Positions 1-8,555 of a stretch of 64,000 bases of DNA are shown here, in pieces. Position 1 is the first letter of the stretch. Every line of letters begins with the position of its first letter. A program made the translations under genes and the position numbers. The notes under the pieces are model-generated. The model was not told the DNA's origin, did not search any database, and saw only the letters and a list, made by a program, of their open reading frames with translations. The DNA comes from Granulicella sibirica. GTDB lineage: Bacteria; Acidobacteriota; Terriglobia; Terriglobales; Acidobacteriaceae. The stretch is from NCBI RefSeq assembly GCF_004115155.1, contig NZ_RDSM01000001.1:1860001-1924000 (forward strand), written 5' to 3'.

Positions 1-1
1 G

Positions 2-934
2 GAGAGCGGCCCCCTCTTCGTCGTGCCGGAAGCGAAAGGTCATCGCCTTGTACTCGTCGATCCCCGCCTCAAGACGATCGTCGGCTCGATTCCGGTTCCA
101 GGTTTTCCCCATGAAGTAGCCTTCTCAAAAGATGGTCGAACAGCATGGGTTCCCTCCTACAGCGACGCGATCGTAGGTAATCCGGGTGTGAACGGCCAAA
201 CCATCGACGTCATCAACATGCAGACCCGCTCCGTCACTCAATCCTGGGATCTGGGCAAGCCGCTCCGTCCCCACAAGGCCATGCTGCTGGGCAACGACAA
301 CCTGCTGGTCTCGACGGAACTGGCCCAGACCCTGTCGATCCTCGACACGACAACAGGAAAGATCACCGGCGAGATCCCCACCGGAGCGGCCGAATCGCAC
401 GTCTTCGTCATGAAGGCCGATGGTCGAAAGATCTACACCGCCAACCTGCACTCCGGCAGCGTGAGCGTTCTCGACCTCCCTTCGCGAAAGCTCCTGAAGG
501 TCATTCCCATCTCCGCCCTCGTGCAGCGGGTAGCCCTGTCGAAGGATGGCAGATGGCTCTTCGCAACCGACGGCAAATCCCACAACATCGTCGTGATCGA
601 CACGACAACCGACACGATCACCCGCACGATCCCCGTCGGTGGAACACCCTTCTCTGTAAAGGTCTCGCCCGACGGCAAATGGCTCCTGGTCGGCGAAGAC
701 GTGGAAGCCAAAGGAAAACTGGAAGCCGTAGACCTGATGGACCTCACCGTCCAGCACAGCTACGACGTCGACCGCCTGCCCTACGGCATCGAGTTCTATG
801 GCAACGAGGCCTTCGTCGCCTGCTATCTCAGCGGAAATCTCGAGGTCCTGGACATGTCCACCTGGACCCTTGAGGCCCCCATCACCGGCGTTGCCCATGG
901 AGACGGCATCACCCTATGGCCCGGCCTCAAATAG
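2..934 (+). CDS. YncE-like beta-propeller protein, 5' truncated
   Basis: The reading frame is open to the left window edge, so the true start lies outside. A GTG at 23 is only an internal candidate. The visible 310 residues contain repeated blade signatures such as FSKDGRTAWV, LSKDGRWLFATDG and VSPDGKWLLVGED, each followed by a strand rich in V/I and a VID or VLD turn. This is the pattern of YVTN/YncE-type seven-bladed propellers (lactonase-like fold). Such proteins are usually periplasmic or secreted and bind ligands or act as scaffolds; no catalytic residues can be assigned. The stop codon overlaps the 3' end of the convergent permease gene by 8 bp, leaving no terminator between them. The fold is well supported; the function is unknown. 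Confidence 0.8.
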   Translation, partial: ESGPLFVVPEAKGHRLVLVDPRLKTIVGSIPVPGFPHEVAFSKDGRTAWVPSYSDAIVGNPGVNGQTIDVINMQTRSVTQSWDLGKPLRPHKAMLLGNDNLLVSTELAQTLSILDTTTGKITGEIPTGAAESHVFVMKADGRKIYTANLHSGSVSVLDLPSRKLLKVIPISALVQRVALSKDGRWLFATDGKSHNIVVIDTTTDTITRTIPVGGTPFSVKVSPDGKWLLVGEDVEAKGKLEAVDLMDLTVQHSYDVDRLPYGIEFYGNEAFVACYLSGNLEVLDMSTWTLEAPITGVAHGDGITLWPGLK

Positions 935-2348
935 CTTCCGCACCCGCCGCCACCCGCTTCCCTCGCCAGTAAATCCCCACCCCCACCAAATTGATCACCA
1001 GCGCCGTAGCCGCCACCTTCCCCGCGAACCCCCAGGTACTCGTCACATCCACAATCGGCACCAGCGCAAGCACCACCTGCGCCACCGTAACCCCCAGCCC
1101 CAGCACCGCCGACAGCTTCAACCAGAACCCCGGCCGCGCTCCAAACCGGTCCCCCACCGCCAGCGGCACTGCGAACATCATGCAGTAATAAATCCCGAAC
1201 GAGATCTGGTTGCTCGTCTGCAGAAGCTGAAACGCCTCCTCCCGCCCCGCCCCCGAGCTGGCCAACACGCTCGCCACTCCCGCCAGCGCCACGATCACCA
1301 TCAAACTCCGAACCGGTGTCCCGAAACGCGGGTTCAGCTTCGTAAACCACGCCGGCAGCGCCTTATCCCACCCCGCCACCAGCGGCAGCCGGCTCGTCTC
1401 CGCCGTCACAATCGTGTACGACGCCACCATAAACAGCGTGAGCCCCAAAATCATCACCCGCCCCAGCCAAACCCCCGAGCTCGCCCCCAGCGCCGCTGCC
1501 AGCACCTGCGGAATCGGCCCCGCCAGGTCGATCTGTGCCGATGGCACATACGTCAGCATCGACCCCGTCGTCAGCACATACATCGCCACCACCGCCGGAG
1601 CCGCAATCCACGCCGACACCATCACCGCCCGCGCCGCGTCCTTCGTCTCCCCCGCGAACACCGCCACCTGCTCCAGCCCCGACAGCGCATTGAACGCCAC
1701 CTTGATATACAGGTTCAGCGTCAGCAGCGAAAACACAGGTAGCGCCAGCACAAACGGCCTCTGCGGACTCACATGCGGGTGCGCCGCCGTCGCCCCCGGG
1801 TGCCACACCAGCAACACCATCAGGGTGAACGTCACAATCAGCATCACCGCCGTCCCAAAGTGTGACACCCACCGCCCCAGCTTTAACCCAACAACATTCA
1901 CCCCAAGAATGAACGCGAACAACACCGCATCCATCGCAAACGTAAGCTTCCGGCTATCCGCCATCCAAGCCGCCGAGGGCCCAAGCGCATAACTCAAACT
2001 CGTGACTGCCTGTATCCCCATCCCGGAAACAAGCAGCACCGCATAGATCCCGTAGTTCCACGCACTCAGAAACCCAGCCAGCGGCCCCATCGCAAACTTC
2101 GCCCACTGATACACACCGCCTTCGAGCGGCCAAAGCCTCGCGCAGTACGTCACCACCGCCACCTGCGGCAGAAAGAAGAACAGCACTCCCATCATCCAAA
2201 CCACCGGATGCGTCGATCCCTGCCGCGCCGCAATCCCCGCCCACCCCACTCCCACCACAAGCAGAATCTGCATCGGCACTAGGTCCCGCAGCCGAAGCTC
2301 CTTCTTCAGCCCATGCGCCGCCGCGTCGGTCGTCGCGCTACTTGCCAT
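927..2348 (-). CDS. APC-superfamily amino acid permease
   Basis: The 473-residue protein is almost wholly hydrophobic with about 12 predicted membrane spans and no signal peptide. The first span carries the glycine-rich segment VVGVGWAGIAARQG and is followed by WMMGVLFFFLPQ and WPLEGGVYQWAKFAMGP, which match the early helices of amino acid/polyamine/organocation (APC) permeases. It should import an amino acid or amine across the inner membrane. The ATG lies inside the last codons of the upstream amidohydrolase (11-bp overlap), so the two genes are probably translationally coupled. One reading is that the hydrolase frees a compound that the permease imports. The substrate cannot be told from sequence. 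Confidence 0.85.
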   Translation of the reverse strand: MASSATTDAAAHGLKKELRLRDLVPMQILLVVGVGWAGIAARQGSTHPVVWMMGVLFFFLPQVAVVTYCARLWPLEGGVYQWAKFAMGPLAGFLSAWNYGIYAVLLVSGMGIQAVTSLSYALGPSAAWMADSRKLTFAMDAVLFAFILGVNVVGLKLGRWVSHFGTAVMLIVTFTLMVLLVWHPGATAAHPHVSPQRPFVLALPVFSLLTLNLYIKVAFNALSGLEQVAVFAGETKDAARAVMVSAWIAAPAVVAMYVLTTGSMLTYVPSAQIDLAGPIPQVLAAALGASSGVWLGRVMILGLTLFMVASYTIVTAETSRLPLVAGWDKALPAWFTKLNPRFGTPVRSLMVIVALAGVASVLASSGAGREEAFQLLQTSNQISFGIYYCMMFAVPLAVGDRFGARPGFWLKLSAVLGLGVTVAQVVLALVPIVDVTSTWGFAGKVAATALVINLVGVGIYWRGKRVAAGAEAI

Positions 2349-3693
2349 ACAGACCCTCCGCCGACCCGCGCATCACCATCGCCGCAATCGCCTCCGCCCG
2401 CGCCCGCGTCACCTCCCCATCCCGCATCATCCCCGTCAGCGCCAGCCCCAGAGCCTCCCGCCCGTTCTTACTCGCAATCCACGTCGACTCCTCCCAACCC
2501 ATCCCGTCCGAGTACGGATACCCATCCGTCCCAAACAACACCTTCTCCGGATACGTCTCCAACCACTCTCTTAGCCACCCGCTCAGCGTCCTCGGCGAAA
2601 ACGTCAGCGTCTCCTGCGAAAGGTCCAGATACACATTCGGCTTCTGCAGCAGAGCCCCCGCCTCCCGCACAAATGGCCACCCCCCATGCAGCAGAACAAA
2701 CTTCGTCTTCCTCAACCGCGCATCATCGAACAGCGGCTCCAGCAGCAAAGGATTCGCCCCCGCCACCCCGAAATACCCACCCCCACCCGCCATCGCGTGC
2801 AGATGCACCGCCATCCCCAGCCGCCCACACTCCCGCGCGATATACCGGAACAGGAAATCCTGCAGCACCTTGTAATCCGCCTCGTTCGGATAACTCTGGC
2901 CCCGCCACTTCGCATAAATCTTCTCGGCCTCCATCTGCGTGGGGTCGCTGAAATCGAATCCCCGCAGGTAAGCCACCTCGAACTTCTCCGCCACCGCCCC
3001 ACCCGCCTTCTGCGCCTTCAGCGTAGGCGTCACCACCTGCGACAGATACTCCTCCAGCGTCGCCGGAACGCCCCCCATCCCAACGGCCTTCAGATACCGC
3101 TCCCGAACCCGGTCCTCCATCGGAAAGAACAGCTTCTTATCCGGACTCTCCGCCGCAAGCTCCGCATTATCCAGCGGAAACAGCAGAGCATCCGCATAAG
3201 GCACCCACCGGAACCGAGCCTTATCGAGTGCCGCTCCCTCAGCCCCTGACATAGCCACCCGGTTCGCCACCATCACCCCGATCCCCGCCTGGTCCAGCAC
3301 CCACGCGTCGAACCCCGCACCCTCCCGAGCCTTCACCGCCGCCTTCGCCGCCGCCAGCTTCCCCACCCCAACCCCATCCAGCGGAGCAACCCCATCAAAC
3401 CCCCAAAGCGCCTTCCACGCTCCAACCAGTTGCGGATCATCCGCCCGCCAGGCCACCGTATCCGTCTCCGCCTCCATGTTGTCGACCGGCAGCGCATCGA
3501 ACTCCCGATCCGCCTTATCCGCCGGAGGCGGCAAAACCGGATGCGCATGATCGTCAAACGCCCTGATCGCCGCTATCTGAGCCGCCAGCCCCGCATCCAC
3601 ATCTCGCGACGCCGCCGTCTGCCCAAACGCCCGACACCCAAGCGCCATCCCAACCAGCGCCACCCGCCCCGAAAACCACAAGAAGTCGCTCAC
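2338..3693 (-). CDS. Exported metal-dependent amidohydrolase (amidohydrolase_2-like)
   Basis: The protein has 451 residues with a GTG start and a hydrophobic N-terminus ending near AFGQ-TAA, a likely signal peptide. Metal-site motifs are in family order: DDHAHP (His49, His51), VHLHAMAGGGGYFG, LLHGGWPF and finally LFGTDGYPYS, which supplies the last metal-binding Asp. This is the TIM-barrel amidohydrolase layout of the PF04909 type, which includes decarboxylases and lactone or amide hydrolases. The C-terminal part AALGLALTGMM-type helix is typical of the fold. It is the first gene of a two-gene operon with the overlapping permease, and is divergent from the toxin-antitoxin pair. The exact reaction is unknown. 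Confidence 0.8.
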   Translation of the reverse strand: MSDFLWFSGRVALVGMALGCRAFGQTAASRDVDAGLAAQIAAIRAFDDHAHPVLPPPADKADREFDALPVDNMEAETDTVAWRADDPQLVGAWKALWGFDGVAPLDGVGVGKLAAAKAAVKAREGAGFDAWVLDQAGIGVMVANRVAMSGAEGAALDKARFRWVPYADALLFPLDNAELAAESPDKKLFFPMEDRVRERYLKAVGMGGVPATLEEYLSQVVTPTLKAQKAGGAVAEKFEVAYLRGFDFSDPTQMEAEKIYAKWRGQSYPNEADYKVLQDFLFRYIARECGRLGMAVHLHAMAGGGGYFGVAGANPLLLEPLFDDARLRKTKFVLLHGGWPFVREAGALLQKPNVYLDLSQETLTFSPRTLSGWLREWLETYPEKVLFGTDGYPYSDGMGWEESTWIASKNGREALGLALTGMMRDGEVTRARAEAIAAMVMRGSAEGLYGK

Positions 3694-3724
3694 GCCCTGA
3701 AGTTAGCACGACATCTGCTCTCAG

Positions 3725-3741
3725 GTAGCACCAGGTGCTAC
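3725..3741. promoter_or_regulatory. Perfect palindrome, candidate antitoxin operator
   Basis: GTAGCACC-A-GGTGCTAC is a 17-bp perfect inverted repeat with 8-bp arms. It ends 8 bp before the toxin ATG at 3750, and TACGAT directly overlapping its right arm could be a -10 box. Toxin-antitoxin operons with XRE antitoxins are normally autoregulated through palindromes at this place. The assignment is by position and symmetry. Confidence 0.6.
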
Positions 3742-3749
3742 GATTAGAA

Positions 3750-4112
3750 ATGACGGTCGACTCGGAACGCATCTTCAAAACAGCTTGGTTTGCGAAAGCT
3801 TCAAGGAAAGCGCGTATCACCGACGACGAGCTTTGCTCAGCGATGCATCAGGTCATGTTGGGCCAGGCAGACGATCTTGGAGGTGGCGTGTTCAAGAAAC
3901 GTCTCGGCAGGAATCTGTTTCGATCTCTCATCGTAGCTAAAGGTCGCCAGTATTGGATCTATACCTATCTCTTTGCCAAGAAAGACCGCGCCAACATCGA
4001 CGAAGACGAACTCAGGAGTTTCAAGGCTTTAGCCGAACTTTATGCCCGTAAGACCGACAAGGATCTAACCCGCGAACTGCAGCTTCAAGAACTTGTGGAG
4101 ATATGCCAGTGA
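3750..4112 (+). CDS. RelE/HigB-family toxin
   Basis: The 120-residue protein begins RIFKTAWFAKASRKARITDDELC shortly after the start and contains DLGGGVFKKRLGR and YLFAKKDRANI, the conserved blocks of the PF06296 branch of RelE-like toxins. Members are ribosome-dependent mRNA endonucleases that stop translation. ATG 3750 is preferred over an upstream GTG at 3735 because the latter lies inside the palindromic operator and because homologues begin near the RIFKT block. There is no clear Shine-Dalgarno, so translation may be leaderless. The stop overlaps the antitoxin start by 10 bp in toxin-first (higBA) order. The family is firm; actual toxicity is inferred. Confidence 0.88.
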   Translation: MTVDSERIFKTAWFAKASRKARITDDELCSAMHQVMLGQADDLGGGVFKKRLGRNLFRSLIVAKGRQYWIYTYLFAKKDRANIDEDELRSFKALAELYARKTDKDLTRELQLQELVEICQ

Positions 4113-4432
4113 AAGCCAAGCAGAAGTACAAGAGCGATGCCTTCGAAGCAATACACAGCGCTGTCGATGGCATGTACAAGGCCGGAACCATCGATAAAGA
4201 AACGATGCGGAGCTTCGACGAGTCCTGTCTCACCGTGCCCAGCACCATCGAACCGGAGCAAATCAAGCAGATCCGGGAGAACCAGCAGGTCAGCCAGCCA
4301 GTCTTTGCCCGCTATCTCAACACCAGCGAGTCCACCATCGAGAAGTGGGAAGCTGGAGTCAAGCGACCCAGCGGCATGGCCATCAAGCTCCTCATGATCG
4401 TGCAGAAACACGGTCTGAAGATGCTGAGCTAA
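4103..4432 (+). CDS. XRE-family antitoxin (HigA/YgjM-like)
   Basis: This 109-residue protein has a charged N-terminal segment (residues 1-45) followed by a helix-turn-helix at about 53-88 with the pattern QIRENQQVSQPVFARYLN and STIEKWEAGVKRPSG, typical of XRE/Cro DNA-binding domains. It should neutralise the upstream RelE-like toxin and repress the operon, most simply through the palindrome at 3725-3741. The start lies 10 bp inside the toxin gene, so translation is coupled. No third gene follows: the next 30 bp lead into a dispersed repeat element. Confidence 0.88.
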   Translation: MPVKAKQKYKSDAFEAIHSAVDGMYKAGTIDKETMRSFDESCLTVPSTIEPEQIKQIRENQQVSQPVFARYLNTSESTIEKWEAGVKRPSGMAIKLLMIVQKHGLKMLS

Positions 4433-4460
4433 TCCAGCCGACGCCCCGCGAGCGCGTACG

Positions 4461-4764
4461 GAAATAAAGTTCCGCAGAGACCCGCGAATTCCCGGCCAAA
4501 TTCGCATGTCAAGCCCCTAAACCACGCAAATCCATCATTCCAAAGCACATACCAATGTCCTTTTAGTTTCGGTCACTCCGCTAAAATAGAACTAAAGAAG
4601 AAAAGCAGAGTTCCGAGGGATGCCTAGGGCCTCTAACCCCTTTCTTTACTGATATTTAGCATGTAAGTCCTTTCATTGCACTAACTTGCAAGCGAAGCCT
4701 CGTCGCAACATGAAGCAAACAAACAACTTACACCCCGCGTATGGGGAGGGGGGGTATCCCCTCC
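4461..4764 (+). repeat. Dispersed ~300-bp intergenic element, copy A
   Basis: This fills most of the 365-bp gap between the antitoxin and the beta-galactosidase. It shares ordered blocks with 21290-21609 and with the reverse strand of 26337-26646: ACGGAAATAAA at the 5' end, CGCATGTCAAGCCCC, ATGTCCTTTTAGTTTCGG, a TAAAATAGAA box, TGATATTTAGCATGTAAGTC, and a terminal TATGGGGAGGGGGGG. Here the G-run can pair with CCCCTCC just downstream. There is no coding frame. It could be a non-coding RNA or a non-autonomous mobile element; I do not recognise a named family. Confidence 0.75.
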
Positions 4765-4797
4765 AGAAGCTGAAAAGAAGCTAAAACAGGAGAGTTC

Positions 4798-6660
4798 ATG
4801 ACGTTTCGCGCAGCAGCCCTGGCCACAGCAGCCGTCCTCGCAACAGCCCTCGCCTGCGCGCCCGCCCAAACGACGTCCCAGACTCCCCACACCTTCACCA
4901 CCGGCCCCGACACCTTCCTCCTCGACGGCAAACCCTTCCTCATCCACGCCGGCGAGATGCACTACCCGCGCGTCCCTCGAGCCTACTGGCGCGACCGCAT
5001 GCGCAAGATGAAGGCCATGGGCCTCAACACCCTCACCACCTACGTCTTCTGGAACGAGCACGAAACCGCCCCCGGCACATACGACTTCACCGGCGACAAC
5101 GACCTCGCCGAGTACCTGAAAGAAGCCCAGCAGGAAGGCCTCTACGTCATCCTCCGCCCCGGCCCCTACGTCTGCGCCGAGTGGGAGTTCGCCGGCTATC
5201 CCGCCTGGCTCCTGAAAGACCACGACATCGTAGTCCGCTCCTCTGACCCTAAATACATGGAGCCAGTGAATAAGTGGTTCGCCCACCTCGGCCCGATCGT
5301 CCACCCCTTCCTCCTCTCGCAGGGTGGACCCATCCTCGCCGTCCAGATCGAAAACGAGTACGGCTCCTTCGGAGACGACCACGCCTACATGGAGCAGATG
5401 CGCCAGCTCTTGATCGCCACCGGCATGGGCGACGGCCTTCTCTACACCGCCGACGGTCCCGACGTCTTCGCCAAAGGCACCCTCCCCAACATCCCCGCCG
5501 TCGTCAACTTCGGCCCCGGCGACGCCGCCAAGGCCTTCCCCGCCCTCGCCGCCTTCCGCCCCAACGGCCCCCTCATGAGCGGCGAGTACTGGGACGGGTG
5601 GTTCGATCACTGGGGCGACAAGCACCAGCACCGCTCCAACAAGGTCCAGCTCGGCGAGATCGGCATGATGCTCGACAAGGGCTACAGCTTCAACCTCTAC
5701 ATGGCCGAGGGTGGCACCAGCTTCGGCTGGATGAACGGCTCCAACTCCGACGGCAAAAACTTCGAACCCGACACCACAAGTTACGACTACGACTCCGCCA
5801 TCGACGAACGTGGCGGTCTCCGCCCCAAGTTCTTCGCCATCCGCGACCTCATCGCTAAATCCACCGGCGTCACCCCGCCCGCGCCACCCGCCGAGATCCC
5901 TGCCACCACTTACCCCGTCCGCACCATCACCGAGTCCGCCTCCCTCTGGGCCAACCTCCCCAAGCTGATCAAGTCTGACAAGCCCCTCTCGATGGAAGAC
6001 ATCGGCCAGTCCTACGGCTACATCCTGTACACCACGCCTCTGACGGCCTCGCAGTCCGGAACCCTCACACTCGACGCCCTCCACGACTACGCCCAGGTCT
6101 ATCTCGATCACAAGCTCATCGGCATCCTCGACCGCCGCATCAGCCAGTCCAGCCTCGAGCTTCCCCCGCACCCTGCCGGAGAGCTCCAGATCCTGGTCGA
6201 AAACACCGGACGCGTGAACTACACAACCGTCATCCGCACCGAGCGCAAAGGCATCACCAAGTCCGTCACCCTCGCCGGAACCGAGCTGCACAACTTCCAG
6301 ATCTACCCGCTGCCAATGCAGGACACCACCAAGCTCAAGTACACGACCAAGCCCTGCGAAGGCCCATGCTTCTACCGCACCCACCTCACCACCACCGGCG
6401 ACCTCCGCGACACATATATCAACACCACCCAGATGACCAAGGGCTTCGTCTGGGTCAACGGTCGTCCCCTCGGACGCGCCTGGAGCATCGGCCCACAGGG
6501 CGCGCTCTACCTCCCCGCCCCGTGGCTGCACGCCGGTGAAAACGAGATCACCCTCTTCGAGCTCCAGTCTTCGACAAACCCAGACCAACTCGGCACCGTA
6601 GACCACCCCATCTACTTCGAACCCACACCTCCCTCAGCAACGGCGAGCACGAAGCAGTAA
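4798..6660 (+). CDS. Exported GH35 beta-galactosidase
   Basis: The 620-residue protein starts with a signal peptide (residues 1 to about 24, ending APAQ). The GH35 barrel follows: the N-terminal block LLDGKPFLIHAGEMHYPR, WNEHE, and RPGPYVCAEW, then QIENEYGSFG, in which Glu187 is the expected acid/base, and MSGEYWDGWFDHWG, in which Glu263 is the expected nucleophile. Beta-sandwich domains with GFVWVNGRPLGRAW occupy the C-terminus. It hydrolyses terminal beta-galactosyl residues, probably of plant polysaccharides, in the periplasm or outside the cell. The start is set by AGGAG six bases upstream of the ATG. The stop overlaps the tgt start by one base, an odd pairing for a housekeeping gene. Confidence 0.95.
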   Translation: MTFRAAALATAAVLATALACAPAQTTSQTPHTFTTGPDTFLLDGKPFLIHAGEMHYPRVPRAYWRDRMRKMKAMGLNTLTTYVFWNEHETAPGTYDFTGDNDLAEYLKEAQQEGLYVILRPGPYVCAEWEFAGYPAWLLKDHDIVVRSSDPKYMEPVNKWFAHLGPIVHPFLLSQGGPILAVQIENEYGSFGDDHAYMEQMRQLLIATGMGDGLLYTADGPDVFAKGTLPNIPAVVNFGPGDAAKAFPALAAFRPNGPLMSGEYWDGWFDHWGDKHQHRSNKVQLGEIGMMLDKGYSFNLYMAEGGTSFGWMNGSNSDGKNFEPDTTSYDYDSAIDERGGLRPKFFAIRDLIAKSTGVTPPAPPAEIPATTYPVRTITESASLWANLPKLIKSDKPLSMEDIGQSYGYILYTTPLTASQSGTLTLDALHDYAQVYLDHKLIGILDRRISQSSLELPPHPAGELQILVENTGRVNYTTVIRTERKGITKSVTLAGTELHNFQIYPLPMQDTTKLKYTTKPCEGPCFYRTHLTTTGDLRDTYINTTQMTKGFVWVNGRPLGRAWSIGPQGALYLPAPWLHAGENEITLFELQSSTNPDQLGTVDHPIYFEPTPPSATASTKQ

Positions 6661-7796
6661 TGAGCCTGACTTTCAACATTCAAAACACCACCCCCGAAGG
6701 GGGTCGGCGCGCGACTCTAAATCTCCCGCACGGCCCCGTCGAAACCCCCGTCTTCATGCCCGTCGGAACCGTAGCCTCGGTCAAGGCGGTCCCCCAGGAC
6801 ATCCTCGAAACCAACGGAGCCCAGGGCAAGGGCGCCCAGATCATCCTCGCCAACACCTATCACCTCTACCTCCGCCCTGGCCACGAGTTGGTCCGGCGCA
6901 TGGGTGGCGTCCACAAATTCATGAGCTGGAACCGCCCCATGCTCACCGACTCCGGCGGATTCCAGGTCTTCTCGCTCAAAGGCCTCCGCAAGATCACCCC
7001 CGAAGGCGTCGAGTTCCGCTCCCACCTCGACGGCAGCAAGCACTTCTTCTCCCCCGAACACTCGATCTCCGTCCAGATCGCCCTCGGCGCCGACATCATC
7101 ATGGCCTTCGACGAGTGCGTAGAAACCCCGGCAACCTGGGAACGCACCCGCGAATCCATGGGACTCACCCACGCCTGGGCCGCCCGCTCCAAGGACTACT
7201 TCGAAGCCCACAAGCACGAAGTCCCGTGGCACGAAGCCAAATCGGGCGCCACCCAGAACCTCTTCGGCATCGTCCAGGGCGGAATGTACGCCGATCTCCG
7301 CCGCGAATCCGCCGAGCGCCTCGTCGAAATCGGCTTCCCCGGTTACGCCATAGGAGGCCTCGCCGTAGGCGAACCCCGCGAAGTAACGCGCGAGATGATC
7401 GCCCGCACCCTCGAGCACCTCCCCGCCGATAAGCCCCGCTACGTTATGGGCGTCGGCTATCCTGACGAGATCGAGGAATACGCCCGCATGGGCGTCGACA
7501 TGATGGACTGCGTCCTCCCCACCCGCGCCGGCCGCCACGGCCTCCTCTTCGCCCGCAATCCCGAAACCGGGCTCATCGAACGGATGAACATCAAGAAAAA
7601 GGAGTACGCCGAGGATCAGGGCCCCATCGACCCAGCCTGCACCTGCCAGGTCTGCGCCCGCTACACCCGCGCCTACCTTCGCCACCTTTACTCCGCCCAG
7701 GAACCCCTAAGCGCCGTCCTCAACTCGATCCACAACCTCGCGTTCTACCTCGACACCATGGACCGCGTCCGAGCCGCCTGCAACAGCGGAAATTAG
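6660..7796 (+). CDS. tgt: Queuine tRNA-ribosyltransferase
   Basis: This 378-residue enzyme exchanges guanine-34 for the queuosine precursor preQ1 in tRNAs with GUN anticodons. Visible landmarks are ANTYHLYLRPG, MLTDSGGFQVFSL, ADIIMAFDEC, GIVQGG, and GGLAVGEP in the barrel, the VDMMDCVLPTRAGRHG segment, and the zinc site Cys327, Cys329, Cys332 (CTCQVC) with His358 in LNSIHN. Length and motif order are standard for bacterial Tgt. It is joined to the beta-galactosidase gene by a one-base overlap and runs 4 bp into the convergent gmhA. QueA, often adjacent, is not in this window. Confidence 0.97.
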   Translation: MSLTFNIQNTTPEGGRRATLNLPHGPVETPVFMPVGTVASVKAVPQDILETNGAQGKGAQIILANTYHLYLRPGHELVRRMGGVHKFMSWNRPMLTDSGGFQVFSLKGLRKITPEGVEFRSHLDGSKHFFSPEHSISVQIALGADIIMAFDECVETPATWERTRESMGLTHAWAARSKDYFEAHKHEVPWHEAKSGATQNLFGIVQGGMYADLRRESAERLVEIGFPGYAIGGLAVGEPREVTREMIARTLEHLPADKPRYVMGVGYPDEIEEYARMGVDMMDCVLPTRAGRHGLLFARNPETGLIERMNIKKKEYAEDQGPIDPACTCQVCARYTRAYLRHLYSAQEPLSAVLNSIHNLAFYLDTMDRVRAACNSGN

Positions 7797-8404
7797 AGGC
7801 CGAGTGCCTTGGCATATCCTCCGAAGTCGGGACCGAAGCAGCAGAGCTCCACCATGATGCAGAAGATGTGCTCCAGCGCTAAATGCGACTCCTGGATATT
7901 CATGGTTGTGCTGGACGGGATGATGACATTGATGTCGCAGAGCGCTGCCATCTGACCGCCACCATTCCCGGAGTACCCGATCGTTGTGATTCCCTTTTCA
8001 CGTGCCAGTTCGAGGGCTTTAACAATGTTCTTGGAATTGCCCGACGTCGAAATGCCTAAAAAGACGTCTCCCGTCTGCCCAAGGGCTTCGATCTGGCGCT
8101 CAAAGACATTGTGATACTCGAAATCATTACCGATTGCAGTCAGGATCGAGGTGTCCGTCGTCAGGGCAATTGCGCGTAACGCCGGGCGATTGACGGTAAG
8201 CCTGGACACAAATTCAGCAACGAGATGCTGTGCGTCAGCGGCCGATCCACCGTTTCCCGCAACCAGTAGCTTGCGGCCAGCCATCATGGCTTCCGCTGTG
8301 ACCGTACTGGCGCGGACGACTGCTTCCAGTAAGGTATCGTCCGCCCTGACTCTCTCCATCGTTTCGATACTTCGGGCGAGTTGCCTGCGAACAAGTTCTT
8401 TCAC
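7793..8404 (-). CDS. gmhA: Phosphoheptose isomerase (SIS domain)
   Basis: The 203-residue SIS-domain protein should convert sedoheptulose 7-phosphate into D-glycero-D-manno-heptose 7-phosphate for LPS core synthesis. Diagnostic segments are AGNGGSAADAQHLVAEFVSR, TDTSILTAIGNDF, GISTSGNSKNIVKAL and the C-terminal IQESHLALEHIFC with the catalytic His. I chose GTG 8404, preceded by AGAGGGA, because it gives the family length of about 195; the frame stays open to 8494. The gene is divergent from hldE, the next step of the pathway, about 150 bp away. Base composition here is more balanced than in flanking genes. DiaA is a related SIS alternative, but the neighbourhood favours GmhA. Confidence 0.92.
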   Translation of the reverse strand: MKELVRRQLARSIETMERVRADDTLLEAVVRASTVTAEAMMAGRKLLVAGNGGSAADAQHLVAEFVSRLTVNRPALRAIALTTDTSILTAIGNDFEYHNVFERQIEALGQTGDVFLGISTSGNSKNIVKALELAREKGITTIGYSGNGGGQMAALCDINVIIPSSTTMNIQESHLALEHIFCIMVELCCFGPDFGGYAKALGL

Positions 8405-8555
8405 TTCGATCCCTCTGGGTTGTAGCGAGCGTGCTCGTAGTGTACCGAAGCCTTCGCCGGTTGTGGGACGATAAATGGTTCGCGAGCAAGCCACGATGAT
8501 CGTACAAGGCTAAAATGAGGCAATCTCATCTCAGCTTGGAGAGGCCCGCGAACAA

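Noticed and set aside
4681..6606. 641-residue open frame antisense to the GH35 gene
   Set aside because: It mirrors a real GC-rich gene with a third-position bias; the product is low complexity (Gly/Val/Glu-rich) without motifs. Similar antisense frames over tgt, the DHA2 exporter and mnmG were rejected for the same reason.
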